Assembly: GCF_005519465.1 (NCBI RefSeq)
Contig: NZ_CP027858.1
Span: 4,836,001 to 4,900,000 of the forward strand
Direction of reading: 5' to 3'
DNA: 64,000 nt
DNA from: Streptomyces clavuligerus
Lineage (GTDB): Bacteria > Actinomycetota > Actinomycetes > Streptomycetales > Streptomycetaceae
This document shows positions 27,419 to 35,109 of the stretch, piece after piece. Made by a program: the position numbers and the translations under genes. The notes under the pieces were generated by a model. It was not told where the DNA came from, ran no database searches, and saw only the letters and a program-made list of their open reading frames with translations. Positions within the stretch are counted from its first letter, which is position 1, and every line of letters starts with the position of its first letter.

Positions 27419-28894
27419 CTATCGTGGAAGTGGGATGAGTGGATCCGTGAGGAGATACCTGCTTACCCATGAGAGTTGAGAGTCGGAATTGGCGAGACTC
27501 TTGAGGAGGGGTCTCGAGATAGACCTAGCCTCATACATGGCAACTAGCAATGCGCGTCGCACGTTGGTATTTGACTCGTCTTCAAACTCTCTGCGCAGCA
27601 GTTGCCCATCGGCGACTGTGCTAACCCTCCCCAGATACCTAGCGGCAAACTCTCTGGGCAAGTTTGACTTATTCTTATTGTTTAGAATATCCCAAGCGAG
27701 ATCGCGAATCTCTTTCGAGGATATTTTTTGTCGGGTGGCGGCCTGCAATACTCGCTGTTCTAGGTGGTCATACTTGTGGCCGGCGGCCATGCGCATGGTT
27801 GATTCGTAGGACCGCCCGACGGCTGTGTAGCGCTCCGGGAAGCACTCCAGGTAGTGAAGAAGGTTGCTGGCCAAGTGGTGGCTGTCTTTGAGATTTCGAA
27901 TCACCCAATGAATTGCTCGATCGTCCTTCAGTCGCCCCATTCTGAACAAAGAAAACTTCACATCGCGATCCCTTTGGGGTTCCTCGGTGGATTCCGTAAA
28001 TAGCTTGTATAGCCTCTCCGTTGCCCCGGATTCCCTGATCTTGATGCTGTAATTTATTGCATCCTTTTCCAGGTCTTCGAGCTGAGATAGGGATTGGCTG
28101 TGATTGTATATCCCAGTCTTGGTTGAGGACATCGACAAGCGCCGGGAGCGGAGTATTGAGTTGATTTCGAGAAGTGCGTCTCTCAGTGTTTCACTTTCTG
28201 TATCGAAGAGCATCATGTCGTCTGAGTAGCGCAGATAGTGCATTCCGGATCGACGAATAAACTCATCGACGGGGAGGAGGTAGAGATTTGCGAGAATCGC
28301 TGAGGCGTCGGGGCCTTGGGGTATTCCCCATGCGTGACTGGAAGTTTGGAACATTCGGAGGTACGTAATGAGTCGCTCGACGATGTATCGGTCAGCCCCG
28401 ACGGACTCGATGTCGATCCCGAGGGTGCTCACATCTATATGCTCGTAGAAGGAAGTGATGTCGGTGCGAGCCAACTGAAAAGGGGCGGTGTTGATGATCG
28501 CAACTCCACGCTTTTGCATAGATACCCACGAGTTTACGGGGCTCCAGAAGCTTTTTCCTTTCTTGCTCCAGCGCGCACTGTAAACGCTCTCATGCAGTTC
28601 AGAATCGATTAGATTGGCGATTGAGAAAACAAGCGTGTCATATACTAGGCGGTCTTGCACTGATAGGCGGGCTATGGGGCGAACAGCCACCGAATTCTTC
28701 GGAATGTTTAGGATCTCGACATAGTCTGGGCCGACGTGGCCACTTCTTATTGATGTGACTATCCCTGCCTGTATGTCAACCCAGGATGAATTTATGTCGG
28801 CAAAGTTTATGATGTCTGGCACTTCTGACTGGCCTCTACCGCTAAATAGACGGCCTCGGGCCATTTCGAGATACCTGAAGAACGATTGACTCAC
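27419..28894 (-). CDS. reverse transcriptase with helical-repeat C-terminus (DRT/Abi-like)
   Basis: A 491-residue reverse transcriptase. The polymerase core shows the first catalytic Asp in LARTDITSFYEHID (D145), the thumb-side signature GIPQGPDASAILANLY (190-205) and the catalytic YSDD (223-226). From about residue 290 the protein is entirely helical with spaced LLHYLE / AARYLG / ALLVAMYE units like HEAT repeats, as in AbiA-type and other defence RTs. There is no maturase or endonuclease domain and no retron-type N-terminus that I recognise. GTG 28894 has an AGGGGG run upstream; GTG 28903 is too close to it. Partner NUDIX protein downstream. Function as anti-phage system is inference. Confidence 0.88.
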   Translation of the reverse strand: MSQSFFRYLEMARGRLFSGRGQSEVPDIINFADINSSWVDIQAGIVTSIRSGHVGPDYVEILNIPKNSVAVRPIARLSVQDRLVYDTLVFSIANLIDSELHESVYSARWSKKGKSFWSPVNSWVSMQKRGVAIINTAPFQLARTDITSFYEHIDVSTLGIDIESVGADRYIVERLITYLRMFQTSSHAWGIPQGPDASAILANLYLLPVDEFIRRSGMHYLRYSDDMMLFDTESETLRDALLEINSILRSRRLSMSSTKTGIYNHSQSLSQLEDLEKDAINYSIKIRESGATERLYKLFTESTEEPQRDRDVKFSLFRMGRLKDDRAIHWVIRNLKDSHHLASNLLHYLECFPERYTAVGRSYESTMRMAAGHKYDHLEQRVLQAATRQKISSKEIRDLAWDILNNKNKSNLPREFAARYLGRVSTVADGQLLRREFEDESNTNVRRALLVAMYEARSISRPLLKSLANSDSQLSWVSRYLLTDPLIPLPR

Positions 28895-28927
28895 CCCCGT
28901 CACCCCCTATGCCCCGGTGCTATTCTG

Positions 28928-28944
28928 TGGCTACCTAGGGTAGC
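28928..28944 (-). other. perfect small hairpin upstream of the RT gene
   Basis: GGCTACC-TAG-GGTAGCC forms a 7-bp perfect stem 34 bp upstream of the RT start; it may be an operator or an RNA structure in the leader. Confidence 0.45.
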
Positions 28945-29024
28945 CGCCGCAAGTTCCGTCTGGAGTCTTTCTGGTGCTTGCGATCCTCCGGGCTGGATCC
29001 TGCGTAGCCAGTGTCGAGTTGGGT

Positions 29025-29167
29025 GCCCTGAACCTCAGCACTGAAGGCAGCCAGGGCATGGGTAACCGGACGAAGCCCGAGGCGCGGGACTGGACCGCCG
29101 CCACCCCTTGCAGCAGCTCCCTACCGCAACCACAGCAACCGTCCCTGAACCTCAGTGGCTCTCAGGG
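29025..29167. ncRNA. possible structured RNA region near the RT
   Basis: Two copies of CCCTGAACCTCAG (29026-29038 and 29143-29155) each begin a hairpin: GCCCTG 29025-29030 with CAGGGC 29052-29057, and CCCTGA 29143-29148 with TCAGGG 29162-29167. The region codes for no supported protein and lies upstream of an RT, where defence RTs often keep a non-coding RNA. It is a weak, purely structural call. Confidence 0.25.
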
Positions 29168-29286
29168 CCTTGGAGTGACCGGGACCCCCTGGCACCTGTT
29201 TGCCGCTGTTCAACGCCCACTGCGGCTGGGAGTCGCTGATTCCCAATCTCACGTCGTAAACGATCAGGTCAAGGTATGTTCACCGC

Positions 29287-29502
29287 ATGCCCGCAGCCCC
29301 GCCGACGTGCCCCGACTGTGCCCAGACGATGAAGGCCGGCGGCCTTGTCCTGTCTGGGCGGGAGGACGACGGCGCGCGAACCTGCCAGGCGCTGTGGCGG
29401 TGTCCCGATCGGCACGTCTGGTGGAGGTGGGCGGACCGAGAGGACGATCCGCTAGAGGTCTGTCCGTATCCAAACTCCTCTGGTCCTGACATCTATGGCT
29501 GA
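29287..29502 (+). CDS. small Cys/His-rich protein
   Basis: A 71-residue protein with CPDC near the N-terminus, then CQALWRCPDRHVWWRW and a last CPYPN, giving a zinc-ribbon-like spacing of cysteines. Similar short proteins are common in Streptomyces genomes as hypothetical proteins. ATG 29287 has an AAGG about ten bases upstream. It is the last gene of the element before its right end. Confidence 0.6.
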   Translation: MPAAPPTCPDCAQTMKAGGLVLSGREDDGARTCQALWRCPDRHVWWRWADREDDPLEVCPYPNSSGPDIYG

Positions 29503-29510
29503 CATCAACG
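29487..29510 (+). repeat. paired TGACATC motifs, right end
   Basis: TGACATC at 29487 and 29500, spaced 13 bp, with the second again TGACATCAACG, 83 bp inside the right attachment repeat. They match the left pair in sequence, order and orientation. Confidence 0.6.
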
Positions 29511-29592
29511 GTGGGGGACAGCCCCATCCGCGAGCGACTTTGCACAGCCGCCGAACCTCCAGGCGGACATGGGGTGCGGCGTCGTGATCGAA

Positions 29593-29651
29593 CTTACAAA
29601 GCAGATGTCGGCGGTTCGAAACCGTCCGCGCCCACCAGCACAAAGGCCCCC
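29593..29651 (+). repeat. attR, displaced tRNA-Val 3' fragment
   Basis: The second copy of the 59-bp repeat. The sequence before 29593 does not resemble a tRNA 5' half, so this is not a functional tRNA gene. Confidence 0.92.
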
Positions 29652-29706
29652 GCCGATCATGACGGGGGGCCTTTGACGTGTCGGGGGCGCCGCCGGAGTG
29701 GCGTGT

Positions 29707-30504
29707 TCAGCGTGCTTGGAGCAGCCACCGGAAGCGGCTGTTGCTGGGCTCGGCGCCCCGGTGTCCGACGCGGGCGGTCCAGTGGCGGGACACCACGTTC
29801 ACGAAGCTCTCGACCGCGCGGGGGTCGGCGCGTCGCCAGGCGGGTACGGCGGTGAGCCAGGCGAGCGCGTCGTCGGGGGGCTGCTCGCACTCCATGAGCC
29901 GCACGGCGGTGTACGCGGCGTCGATCCAGGCGGGGCCGGTGGCGGGCATGGCCCAGTCGATGACGTGGGCGTCGCCGTCTGCGTGGCCGATCAGGATGTT
30001 GTGCGGGTTGGTGTCGGTGTGCAGGAGGGTGTCTCCCGCGAGGAGTTCCGCGTCGCCAGGTGTGAGGTGTTCGCCGTAGCCGTCGGTGAAGGCGGGGACG
30101 GTGAGGTGCGCCGGAGTGCGGAGCCGGGTCATCCGGGTGAGTGCGCGGGCGATCGAGGGCAGGTCGCCGGTGCCGGGGGCGAGGTCGGCGTGCCGACCGT
30201 CGATGTGGTCGAAGACGAGCAGGGCCCAGCCGTCGGCCCGGACACTGTGCCGGACGACGGGCGCGATTCCGCCGACGACGGGCCCCAGCGCCAGCTCCCA
30301 CTGGAGCGCGGCGGCCTCCGCGATGTCGGTGTCGCGGACGCCCTTCAGGAAGAGCCGGCCATGCCTTTCGGTACGGATCACCGCCGCGAGTCGACAGTTC
30401 AGCCCCTCCGCGACGGTGGTGGTGTCCGTGACGGGGCCCGTCCGGCCCTCCACCGCGGCCCGTACCCCGGCAGGCAGATCCGCCCACTCCACACGTTTGC
30501 TCAT
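29707..30504 (-). CDS. aminoglycoside phosphotransferase (APH) family protein
   Basis: A 265-residue kinase-like protein. The Brenner-type catalytic loop is LLHTDTNPHNILIG, with Asp as base, followed by HVIDWAMPATG, the metal-binding DFG-equivalent Asp. The N-lobe is short. Proteins of this fold phosphorylate small molecules such as aminoglycosides, choline or homoserine; the substrate cannot be told. Start ATG 30504. It begins the chromosome-like DNA right of the element and is preceded by a tiny zinc-ribbon-like gene on the same strand. Confidence 0.85.
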   Translation of the reverse strand: MSKRVEWADLPAGVRAAVEGRTGPVTDTTTVAEGLNCRLAAVIRTERHGRLFLKGVRDTDIAEAAALQWELALGPVVGGIAPVVRHSVRADGWALLVFDHIDGRHADLAPGTGDLPSIARALTRMTRLRTPAHLTVPAFTDGYGEHLTPGDAELLAGDTLLHTDTNPHNILIGHADGDAHVIDWAMPATGPAWIDAAYTAVRLMECEQPPDDALAWLTAVPAWRRADPRAVESFVNVVSRHWTARVGHRGAEPSNSRFRWLLQAR

Positions 30505-30568
30505 ACCGTCCTCGCCTGCTCGGCCCGGGGCCGCCCCGTGGCAGGGGCGACCTCGGCTCGTCGGTCTG

Positions 30569-30667
30569 TCACTGCTGCGTGGCGCCGCACTTGCGGCACC
30601 GGATCTTGCCGCTCCAGCCCACCCAGTCGTGGTCGCAATCGTCGCTGCGCGGGGTCGGGGAATCCAT
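30569..30667 (-). CDS. 32-residue Cys-rich peptide
   Basis: A very short gene not long enough for routine ORF calls. It encodes MDSPTPRSDDCDHDWVGW followed by SGKIRCRKCGATQQ, with three cysteines and a CRKC pair plus CDHD, suggesting a small zinc knuckle. A textbook GAGGAGGTGA ribosome site lies at good spacing before ATG 30667. It lies 64 bp before the APH-like gene on the same strand and may form an operon with it. Confidence 0.65.
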   Translation of the reverse strand: MDSPTPRSDDCDHDWVGWSGKIRCRKCGATQQ

Positions 30668-30753
30668 GGTCGTCACCTCCTCTCATGGTCCAGCGGATCG
30701 GCGTGGCCTCAGCCGTGGTGCTGTGGCCGGAGGGAGATTGAGGCGGCCGTTCG

Positions 30754-30876
30754 TTATGCCGAGAGGTGGAGAGTTTCCAACTCGTGGGCGATGCCCGAGG
30801 CGATGACTCCCAGGGATATGACCCACAACGACAACATCATCACCACGCCAACGGTGGATACTTTTCGATTTCGCAC
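30754..30876 (-). CDS. possible 40-residue membrane peptide
   Basis: A short frame from GTG 30876 codes for a basic start (VRNRKVST) and one hydrophobic helix (VGVVMMLSLWVISLGVIASG). There is no clear ribosome site and codon use is mixed, so this may be chance. Confidence 0.25.
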   Translation of the reverse strand: MRNRKVSTVGVVMMLSLWVISLGVIASGIAHELETLHLSA

Positions 30877-31064
30877 GAGTCGCTTTCGGTGGCTCGCTGC
30901 CCTGTTCGACGCCGTGCGGGGAGGCCGAGGCCGTCGACGGGAGCCTTTTTCTTCAGTCGGCAATCGGGGCGGGGACAGGCGCAGGGGCCGAATTCCAAGG
31001 GGTTGAAATCCGAGTGTCTGCTCGGTGGTTGGTGCACCGTCAATCTCCATGGAGGGCTGGTGGA

Positions 31065-31301
31065 TCACCGTGTAACGGCGGGCTCAGCCGGACTGGTGGC
31101 ACCCGTGTACAGCGGCTCGGTGGTGACCTGCTGGAAGCTGTGGTGCCCGGTGGCCGCCGCATGACCGAGAACCCAGGCAGCGAACTCCGCCAAGGGTGGC
31201 CCGAGCGGCGACCGCTCCTCGCACTCGGTGCACTGGACCAGTCGGGCTGCGGGTGCACCTTCTACGGGCCTGAGCACAGCAGCCTGACTATTCGTTCTCA
31301 T
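31065..31301 (-). CDS. small DUF7848-like protein
   Basis: A 78-residue protein from ATG 31301 (or 31304) with an AGGA site a few bases upstream. It contains VQCTECEERSP followed by FAAWVLGHAAATGHHSF, the two-cysteine plus histidine arrangement of short Streptomyces proteins now grouped as DUF7848. Role unknown. It is divergent from the XRE regulator gene, a frequent pairing in Streptomyces accessory regions. Confidence 0.5.
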   Translation of the reverse strand: MRTNSQAAVLRPVEGAPAARLVQCTECEERSPLGPPLAEFAAWVLGHAAATGHHSFQQVTTEPLYTGATSPAEPAVTR

Positions 31302-31501
31302 CATCGGTCCTCGGTGATGTGAAAGGGCAGCGAGAGGTACCCGAGCACACTCGGGCATCTTTCGATGAGTGGTTATGGCGACATCAGTCCCACTACGCTG
31401 AGTGGCCAGGTTGTCACCCATGACGGTAGGCGGGTGTGACATCCGCTTGGAGTGACCGTGAGTACGGGTGACTGCCCGCTGTGAGCGGACAAGGGGACGC
31501 C

Positions 31502-32620
31502 ATGGGCAAGCAGGTGAACGGAAGAACCCCGACCGGTGGTCAGGGAACATCCGGCCGAGGTCGCGCGGGCATCATCTCGGGCTATGTCTTCCGTGTCATA
31601 CGCGAGCAGGTGGGGCACACACAGGACAGCCTCGCCGAGCGGTTCGGGGTGGCGCCGGACACAGTCGCAGGGTGGGAGACCGGACGCCGACCGCTGACTT
31701 CCCTGCCGGTGGGGCAGACGCTGGTGCACCGACATCGGCTTCTGCGGATGGGTACAGCACCCGCTCTGCTGGCCGCTCTCGGACGCGCGATGGAAGCCGA
31801 CATCGTGCTGGCCGGCGCGCTGGAGGACAGACCGGCCCCAGGGGTCGACCCGCTCGGCGCCTGGGTCCTGCAACGCGACCTCGTAGAGTTCCTGACCTGG
31901 CCCTTCACTGGAGTCCCGCCCAGTTCGGTACGTGATCTTCCGGCGCCTTCCCGGCCGCGTCGTGGGCCGGTGCCCATGGTGCCGGAACTGCCCACGGCCG
32001 AGCGGCGCCGCTTCTTCGGCCGTATGCGGGAGACCGCCGAGCGAACGCAGGGGTGCCGTGACTTCCTGCTGGGTAGGCAAGCTCTCTACCTCGCCGGATT
32101 CGATGAGGGCACCGACACCTCCAGGTGGCTGGCACACCAGCAGGGGACCGAGCGTCCGGATGACTGGCTGACCCGATGGCTCAACTCCCGTTCCGTCGCC
32201 GCCGTGGCCGCGCGCCAAGGAGACCGGGACCGCATGGTCCACTTCATCAGCCACACCCTGGGCGACGGTGACCGGGCCGAAACGGCGAACTTGAACTACT
32301 GGGCGTACTGGATCGGTGAGTCCTCACACGTGCAACTTTCGGACGACTTCATCGGCGAGGCGCCCGGGCCTTGGCACGGCGACCGGCTCATGGCCCACCT
32401 GATTCGCGGACTCGTCCCGTGCCACGGCTTCTTCGACCTCAACGTCCACACCCTCTGGATGCTGTTCGCCGCCCGACCGAACCTGCTGCACGCGCGGTCG
32501 GCGGCCGGTCGGACCCTGCGGGAGCGGCTGCCGGTGCTGTTGGATGAGCCTCGGCTCCTGCCACAGGCCCGGCGGGAGCTGGATGGTATCCGCTACGCGA
32601 TCCGCCTCGCCGAGGCGTGA
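31502..32620 (+). CDS. XRE family HTH regulator
   Basis: A 372-residue protein. An N-terminal Cro/CI-type helix-turn-helix spans about residues 25-75 ([36 protein letters not shown]). The remaining 300 residues are helical without a motif I recognise and probably form a sensor or oligomer domain. ATG 31502 follows an AAGGGGA site. The HD-domain gene starts 12 bp after its stop, so the two form an operon; this regulator/HD pair is recurrent in actinomycete accessory DNA. Confidence 0.8.
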   Translation: MGKQVNGRTPTGGQGTSGRGRAGIISGYVFRVIREQVGHTQDSLAERFGVAPDTVAGWETGRRPLTSLPVGQTLVHRHRLLRMGTAPALLAALGRAMEADIVLAGALEDRPAPGVDPLGAWVLQRDLVEFLTWPFTGVPPSSVRDLPAPSRPRRGPVPMVPELPTAERRRFFGRMRETAERTQGCRDFLLGRQALYLAGFDEGTDTSRWLAHQQGTERPDDWLTRWLNSRSVAAVAARQGDRDRMVHFISHTLGDGDRAETANLNYWAYWIGESSHVQLSDDFIGEAPGPWHGDRLMAHLIRGLVPCHGFFDLNVHTLWMLFAARPNLLHARSAAGRTLRERLPVLLDEPRLLPQARRELDGIRYAIRLAEA

Positions 32621-32632
32621 AAGGGGACACCC

Positions 32633-33217
32633 GTGAGTGACCAGGACCTGGCGGACGTGGCCCACTTCCTCTGGGAGGCGGGGACATTGAAGGCGGCCCG
32701 GCGCACGGGCTGGTGGATGGCGGGTGTCCGTGACCCCGAGAGTGTCGCGGAGCACGCGTGGCGCACGTCCGTCATCGCCTCGGTCATCGCCACCCTGGAG
32801 GGCGCCGACGCCGCGCGGGCCGCGCACCTGGCGGTGTGGCACGACTCGCAGGAGACGCGGACGGGCGATGTGAACCATCTGGGGAAGAAGTACGCGGCTC
32901 CGGGCGACCCCGTCGCGGTGACAGCGGATCAGACGGCCGGTATGCCCGAGATCCTGCGATCCGCGATCCGTGCGGTCGTCGCCGAGTACGAGGCGCGCGA
33001 GACCCCCGAGGCCGTCTGCGCGCGGGACGCGGACAAGCTGGAGTGCATGCTTCAAGGGTTGGAGTACACGGCGCAGGGGTACGAGGCCGCCCGGCGATGG
33101 GTCGACAACAGCCGGGCCCGGATCGTCACCGTCTCCGGCCGGGCGCTCGCCGACCAACTCCTGGCGCAGGCCCCGCTCGACTGGCTGCACGCGGCCATGG
33201 GCACGCGGCGCGGCTGA
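32633..33217 (+). CDS. HD domain protein (YfbR/HDDC2-like nucleotidase)
   Basis: A 194-residue metal-dependent phosphohydrolase. The HD motifs are ESVAEHAWRT (first His), AVWHDSQET (His-Asp) and DADKLECMLQ (final Asp), in the order of 5'-deoxynucleotidases of the YfbR/HDDC2 family. It probably removes phosphate from a (deoxy)nucleoside monophosphate. GTG 32633 has an AAGGGGA site. Operon with the upstream XRE gene. Confidence 0.88.
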   Translation: MSDQDLADVAHFLWEAGTLKAARRTGWWMAGVRDPESVAEHAWRTSVIASVIATLEGADAARAAHLAVWHDSQETRTGDVNHLGKKYAAPGDPVAVTADQTAGMPEILRSAIRAVVAEYEARETPEAVCARDADKLECMLQGLEYTAQGYEAARRWVDNSRARIVTVSGRALADQLLAQAPLDWLHAAMGTRRG

Positions 33218-33257
33218 TCCGTCCGGCCGCCCCGGCCCATCGGCCGGCTGCCGCCGG

Positions 33258-34088
33258 TCACACCCCCAGCCACGCCCGCCGGTCCCTCGCCACTCTGTAG
33301 ACCTCCTCCACCTGCGCCGGTGTCAGCACCCCCGTCAGCGACCCCAGCCCGGACACCTGCCGGTCCTGGTACACCCGCACGGCCCGCTGCGCCGGAGCCA
33401 CGTCGACGGCGGACGCGGCGACGAAGACCAGGACCGGGTGCACGGAAACGGGGAAGGCGCAGAAGTGTTCCAGCGTGGTGCGGGCGCGGGTGGACTCCGT
33501 GAGGCTGGTGAGGGGGTAGGGGCGGGGTGGGCCCTGGCCGATGGTGGCTGTCGTGGGGGTGACATGGACCGCTTGGCCCGGGTGGTGCTTCGTGGTGACG
33601 GTGAAGACCCCGCCCGGGCCGATCAGCAGATGCGCGATGTCCGGCTCGCGCGGCAGCGGCACCGAGTGCAGCACGCGCCAGCCGTAGCGGCCCAGCCGGT
33701 GCAGCTCCGCGCCCACGCGGCGCTCCGCCGCCAGGGCCCGGGGGGAGGGGCGGCGGGAGAGGCGGAGGCGGGCGTGGGCCAGGGGGCCCGGGGCGCGGCG
33801 GGTGAGGCGGTCGTGGAGGGTGGCGCCCGGGCGGCGGCGGGCGAGGTCGTTCTCCGGGGTGAGGGGCGGCAGCTCCCGGCGGGGCGAGGACCGGGGCACC
33901 GACGGGGGCGCAGCCGTCGGCGTGTGCCGGGCGATCGCGTCGAGAACGGCGTCCCGATAGCTGGGCCGCAGACAGACGACATCGCCCGAGCGGCGGTCCG
34001 CCCAGCCCACGGAGGTGCCGTCCGGCAGGTCCACATAGAGCCGGTCGTGCCCGAACCGCTTCCACGAGGTGACCCTCAAACCCTCCAC
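33258..34088 (-). CDS. nuclease-related domain (NERD) protein
   Basis: A 276-residue protein with a C-terminal NERD-like region: AERRVGAELHRLGRYGWRVL, HLLIGPGGVFTVTTKHH and a late LVFVAAS strand. The acidic/lysine positions of a restriction-like fold are partly visible (E in GAELHRL, K in TTKHH). The N-terminal 100 residues are a separate small domain. GTG 34088 has a GGAGGGGG site four bases upstream, and is preferred to ATG 34106. Activity is unproven; NERD proteins are often DNA-processing or stress related. Confidence 0.8.
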   Translation of the reverse strand: MEGLRVTSWKRFGHDRLYVDLPDGTSVGWADRRSGDVVCLRPSYRDAVLDAIARHTPTAAPPSVPRSSPRRELPPLTPENDLARRRPGATLHDRLTRRAPGPLAHARLRLSRRPSPRALAAERRVGAELHRLGRYGWRVLHSVPLPREPDIAHLLIGPGGVFTVTTKHHPGQAVHVTPTTATIGQGPPRPYPLTSLTESTRARTTLEHFCAFPVSVHPVLVFVAASAVDVAPAQRAVRVYQDRQVSGLGSLTGVLTPAQVEEVYRVARDRRAWLGV

Positions 34089-34277
34089 CGCACCCCCTCC
34101 GGGCATAACGAATCCATTGCTATAGCAGCAGTCGGGAGGAAGGCCCACAAGAGTACGTTCCGTGAACTCCCTTTCTGATCAGGGGAGTTGGCCAAGTGGT
34201 ATAGGCCATTTGGTAACAGTTCGGATGACCATCTCATATATCTCCCTAATCTGCCCTAGGGTGACGCTCCCTTAACT

Positions 34278-34856
34278 GTGCGCATCCTGGACGGTCCCGT
34301 GTACGACTCATCTCCCCAGCCTTCGCCGGGTCAGCGGCCTCCCCACGCCCACTGGGCCCAGCAGGCCGACGACTGGAGCACGGGGCAGCAGCCCCCGGTC
34401 TTCCCCGCCGCGCCGCCGCCCCCACAGCCGCCGCGGAAGAAGTCCCGCGGCGGTCTGATCGTCACGCTCAGCGTCATAGCCGGACTCGCGATAGCCGGGG
34501 GTCTGGTGGTGTACGTGATGGACTCCGGCGACTCCGAACCCACCACCGTGACCGAGACGACCACGGAGCCGGGCCGTCCCGCGAAGAAGGACGCGACGCT
34601 CAAGGGCTGTTCGGTCGACGAGTCGACCAAGATCCCCACCGCCGTTGTGAACATCACCAACAACTCCAGTTCCACCAGCAACTACGCCGTCGACGTCGTC
34701 TTCGTGGACGAGGAGGGCAAGAGCGTCACCAAGGGCGTCGCCAAGGTCGACGGTGTGGACCAGGGGCAGTCCGCCGACCACTCCGTGCGCGGCCAGCAGG
34801 CCGTCGAGGGGACGGTCACCTGCGAGGTCGCCTATGTGACCCGCTGGGCGCAGTGA
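34278..34856 (+). CDS. single-pass membrane protein with extracytoplasmic domain
   Basis: A 192-residue protein: a Pro/Gln-rich cytoplasmic start (residues 1-52), a PRKKSRGG basic stop, one membrane helix (about residues 60-80), a Thr/Glu-rich spacer and a C-terminal domain with two cysteines (KGCSVDES and TVTCEVAYV) that looks like a small beta-sandwich (FxLYD-like). GTG 34278 or GTG 34299 may be the start; neither site is strong. Upstream DNA has a TAGGGT that could be a -10 box. Function unknown. Confidence 0.75.
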   Translation: MRILDGPVYDSSPQPSPGQRPPHAHWAQQADDWSTGQQPPVFPAAPPPPQPPRKKSRGGLIVTLSVIAGLAIAGGLVVYVMDSGDSEPTTVTETTTEPGRPAKKDATLKGCSVDESTKIPTAVVNITNNSSSTSNYAVDVVFVDEEGKSVTKGVAKVDGVDQGQSADHSVRGQQAVEGTVTCEVAYVTRWAQ

Positions 34857-35109
34857 CCGACCCCTGGTAGCCCCCCTGGAGCCGGATGGATCAGGGCAGG
34901 TCCCGACGGGTCGCACCGGCCCGTCCGGGCCCGTCGCGACCCCCGTCCGGGCCCGCCGGGGCTCCGGCCGGCCGCCGGACCGGCCCCCGCGCCGGCGCCG
35001 CCCCGGCGGCCGGTTTGGCGGAAACGGCCTGTGACAGGGCTATCGCCCGGCACCGACGCTGCTTACAGTGCGGGTGTTTCCCAACCCGTTCTCCGTGTGG
35101 GGGGTGCCG

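Larger units (their letters stand above)
22760..29651. mobile_element. integrated element in tRNA-Val, partly decayed
   Basis: The element lies between two perfect 59-bp copies of the tRNA-Val 3' end (22760-22818 and 29593-29651). The left end keeps an intact tRNA; the right end has only the fragment. Next to the left end is the C-terminal part of a tyrosine recombinase, the normal position of an element's integrase. Contents in order: integrase/PP2C chimera, frameshifted HTH gene, frameshifted ATPase gene, intact XRE regulator, NUDIX membrane protein, reverse transcriptase, small Cys-rich protein. No replication or transfer genes are seen, so this is a remnant of an integrative element or a small passive cargo island. 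Confidence 0.85.

Noticed and set aside
29593..29640. A second tRNA-Val
   Set aside because: Only the 3' part from the anticodon loop on is present; no acceptor 5' strand or D arm. It is the attR repeat.
31065..31550. 161-codon minus frame over the small DUF7848-like gene
   Set aside because: The N-terminal 80 codons overlap the promoter of the divergent XRE gene and lack conserved features; the gene likely starts at 31301-31304.
34187..34260. tRNA-like start GGGGAGTTGGCCAAGTGGTA
   Set aside because: It resembles a D-arm region but no anticodon or T arm follows, so no cloverleaf can be drawn.
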